A stretch of DNA of 6,104 nucleotides from positions 1-6,104 of the forward strand of contig JAKQFZ010000959.1 in the NCBI GenBank assembly GCA_029558215.1, given 5' to 3'. Below the pieces are notes generated by a model that worked only from the letters and a program-made list of their open reading frames with translations, had not been told where the DNA came from and ran no database searches. The position numbers were made by a program, and so were the translations under genes. This stretch comes from Candidatus Omnitrophota bacterium. Its GTDB lineage: Bacteria; Hinthialibacterota; Hinthialibacteria; JAKQFZ01. Positions within the stretch are counted from its first letter, which is position 1; each line of letters begins with the position of its first letter. Shown piece after piece: positions 4,790 through 6,104 of this stretch.

Positions 4790-6104
4790 ATGACACCTGC
4801 GAATAGGGGCTGGAGAATCGTATTGATCTGTGGATTGTTCGTCATCATGTTTGCCTTTGGAGCGGAATTGTCACCTGCAGCAACGCTGGTAGACAATACA
4901 AGTTCATTGGTTTCTGGGGAGGGCTTGTACAGCACAACCACTTGGGGTTCTAACAAGTTCACGATGGGTGGCCAGAACTGTCTCTTGACTGGGATCGGGC
5001 TCTGGGTCCGACGGTATACCTCTGGAGGTGCGGGGGGAGGTCAGATCACGGTTATGCTCTATTCGAGCAGTTCCGACAAACCGGGTTCTCTCATCGAGAA
5101 CCTTGGTTCAAGAACTCTGAGCGACACCTACAGTCTTCAGACTTTCAGCGCAGCAGAGACAACAACGCTGAGCGCAAACACAAGTTACTGGGTCGTCATC
5201 CATGGAGATTCTGTTGGCGTAGAATGGGCCTACACAGGGTTAGGAACGACGGGAGCCTATGCAACCATCAATGCCTTGGCATTGGACTCCATGGACAGTG
5301 GCTCGACTTGGCCGTATTCCTATACAGCACCTTTCTTATTCGCTTTGTACGGAACTGTCGAGGTTCCCACGAGCACTCCAACCAACACCCCAACGTTGAC
5401 ATTCACGCCAACGAATACTCCAACGAACACACCAACCTTGACAGACACGCCAACAAGCACACCGTCGGACACTCCCACAGACACCCCGACGGAGACTCCC
5501 ACCGAGACTCCAACGGAGACGCCGACAGAGACACCCACGGAAACTCCGACCGACACGCCAGCCACACAGGTCATCGTTGACAATCTGGCTGGTGATACAG
5601 GCAATGCTCAGAGCGTTACCGAGACGACTTGGCGGGCAGCATGCTTTGTGACAGACAGTAGTGGCTATATGTTGTCTGATATCAGCATCGTTGCTGTTTG
5701 TACCAGTGCCACAAAAGCCAACCTGCGGCTTCACTCTGACAATGCCAACCAGATCGGAGGATTCATCGAAGACCTCGGCGATCAATCCATCGCTGTAGGG
5801 AGCAGAACTGTACATGTTTTCCCCGCATCAGGCTCAACGACGCTGCAACCAAATACTCAGTATTGGATTGTGCTGAGATCAACCACGAGCGACTCACTGC
5901 TATGGACTCGGGACGGAACGACTTGGTCTGGTCCAGGCTCGATGCCCGACAGGTCTGCTTCCTCCACCGATTCCGGTGCATCCTGGACATACTCGGCATA
6001 TCCCAGTTCTAACCGAATCACATTCCGAGTCAAAGGATTAGCCTTGGCAACGCCACCGCCGACTGATACCCCTACAGATACGCCGACGGAGACTCCAACA
6101 AACA
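4790..6104 (+). CDS. Secreted tandem-domain protein with Thr-Pro repeat linkers (3' end missing)
   Basis: The frame is open from ATG 4790 to the right edge (438 residues, incomplete) with the Shine-Dalgarno GAGGA (4778-4782, 7-nt spacing). Residues 1-31 form a Sec signal peptide: R6/R9, a hydrophobic core 10-24, and a probable cut after SPAA. C14 is not in a lipobox. Domain A (about 32-190) and domain B (about 261-418) are diverged copies of one module. Both keep VDN, a Trp 16 residues later, IE.LG, NT.YW and DSG..W.YS in register. The module resembles the 'choice-of-anchor R' type of extracellular beta-sandwich. A Thr-Pro linker (193-257) joins them and a second begins at 422. The product is probably exported and may be surface-attached, but substrate and anchor are unknown and the C-terminus lies outside the window. 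It appears unrelated to the ribosomal genes. Confidence 0.85.
   Translation, partial: MTPANRGWRIVLICGLFVIMFAFGAELSPAATLVDNTSSLVSGEGLYSTTTWGSNKFTMGGQNCLLTGIGLWVRRYTSGGAGGGQITVMLYSSSSDKPGSLIENLGSRTLSDTYSLQTFSAAETTTLSANTSYWVVIHGDSVGVEWAYTGLGTTGAYATINALALDSMDSGSTWPYSYTAPFLFALYGTVEVPTSTPTNTPTLTFTPTNTPTNTPTLTDTPTSTPSDTPTDTPTETPTETPTETPTETPTETPTDTPATQVIVDNLAGDTGNAQSVTETTWRAACFVTDSSGYMLSDISIVAVCTSATKANLRLHSDNANQIGGFIEDLGDQSIAVGSRTVHVFPASGSTTLQPNTQYWIVLRSTTSDSLLWTRDGTTWSGPGSMPDRSASSTDSGASWTYSAYPSSNRITFRVKGLALATPPPTDTPTDTPTETPTN
5366..5566 (+). repeat. Thr-Pro tetrapeptide repeat array (first linker)
   Basis: Sixteen proline-led units (P193-P257) are mostly PTxT of 12 nt, where x is N, S, L, D or E. 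They include five consecutive PTET units (233-252) and two six-residue variants (PTLTFT, PTLTDT). Codon third positions vary freely between units (CCA/CCC/CCG, ACA/ACC/ACG, GAA/GAG), so the DNA repeat is degenerate while the protein repeat is strict. It is likely an extended, possibly O-glycosylated spacer. Confidence 0.9.
6050..6104 (+). repeat. Second Thr-Pro repeat linker (runs off the edge)
   Basis: From codon 421 the frame reads TPPPTDT, then PTDT, PTET and PTN. These are the same tetrapeptide units as the first linker, placed directly after domain B. This implies that at least one more domain or an anchoring segment follows beyond base 6104. Confidence 0.85.

Noticed and set aside
4740..4793. 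A 17-codon ORF (ATG 4740 to TGA 4791-4793) overlapping the secreted gene start as ATGA, resembling a leader peptide.
   Set aside because: Its ATG lies at or just before the predicted transcription start and has no Shine-Dalgarno. The peptide is only charged residues from a purine-rich leader, so chance is more likely.
5224..5580. A plus-strand frame rich in His, Asn and Asp that looks like a metal-binding repeat protein.
   Set aside because: It is an out-of-frame reading of the Thr-Pro repeat region inside the signal-peptide-bearing gene, and it has no ribosome-binding site.
5320..5604. A minus-strand frame encoding a striking Gly-Val-Ser-Val repeat protein.
   Set aside because: It is the reverse complement of the Thr-Pro linker codons. 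The regularity comes from the real gene on the plus strand, and no start context or signal peptide supports it.

Overview
The window is a bacterial translation/transcription gene cluster in its classic order. It begins in the last codons of tuf (EF-Tu) and continues with rpmG, tRNA-Trp, secE, nusG, an extra zinc-ribbon/TM2 membrane-protein gene, rplK, rplA, rplJ and rplL. A strong terminator-like hairpin follows, and then the start of an unrelated secreted modular protein that runs off the right edge. All genes lie on the + strand. Base composition looks moderate, slightly above half GC by eye. Shine-Dalgarno sites are common and TTG starts occur for nusG and rplJ. The gene order fits a free-living bacterium. 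The Thr-Pro-rich linkers and tandem beta-rich domains in the last gene recall proteins from uncultured phyla such as Sumerlaeota/Hydrogenedentes or from Chloroflexota, but the sequence alone does not settle the phylum.

Region 1-2157: the tuf tail and rpmG are followed by a complete tRNA-Trp gene. About 220 nt with several hairpins separates the tRNA from secE. SecE (protein translocation) and NusG (transcription elongation/termination) follow. Between nusG and rplK, which are usually adjacent, sits a 142-residue protein with two four-cysteine zinc ribbons and a TM2 membrane hairpin. It has its own good ribosome-binding site, and a GC-rich hairpin lies just upstream of that site.

Region 2158-4574: rplK and rplA overlap by ATGA and are probably translationally coupled. 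A 228-nt leader before rplJ has the features of the autoregulatory L10 leader RNA: a cUUCGg-capped helix, conserved-looking internal segments and a long 3' hairpin. rplJ and rplL then encode the ribosomal stalk (L10 and L7/L12). A perfect 12-bp inverted repeat after rplL probably ends the operon. rpoB, the usual next gene, is absent from the remaining 1.6 kb.

Region 4575-6104: a plausible sigma-70-type promoter and Shine-Dalgarno site precede an open-ended frame of 438 residues. It encodes a signal peptide, a beta-rich domain, a Thr-Pro repeat linker, a second diverged copy of the same domain, and the start of a second Thr-Pro linker. It has no obvious functional tie to the ribosomal operon.

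No mobile element, CRISPR array or clearly new system is visible. The most unusual points are the TM2 gene inside the nusG-rplK junction and the replacement of rpoB by a secreted repeat protein.
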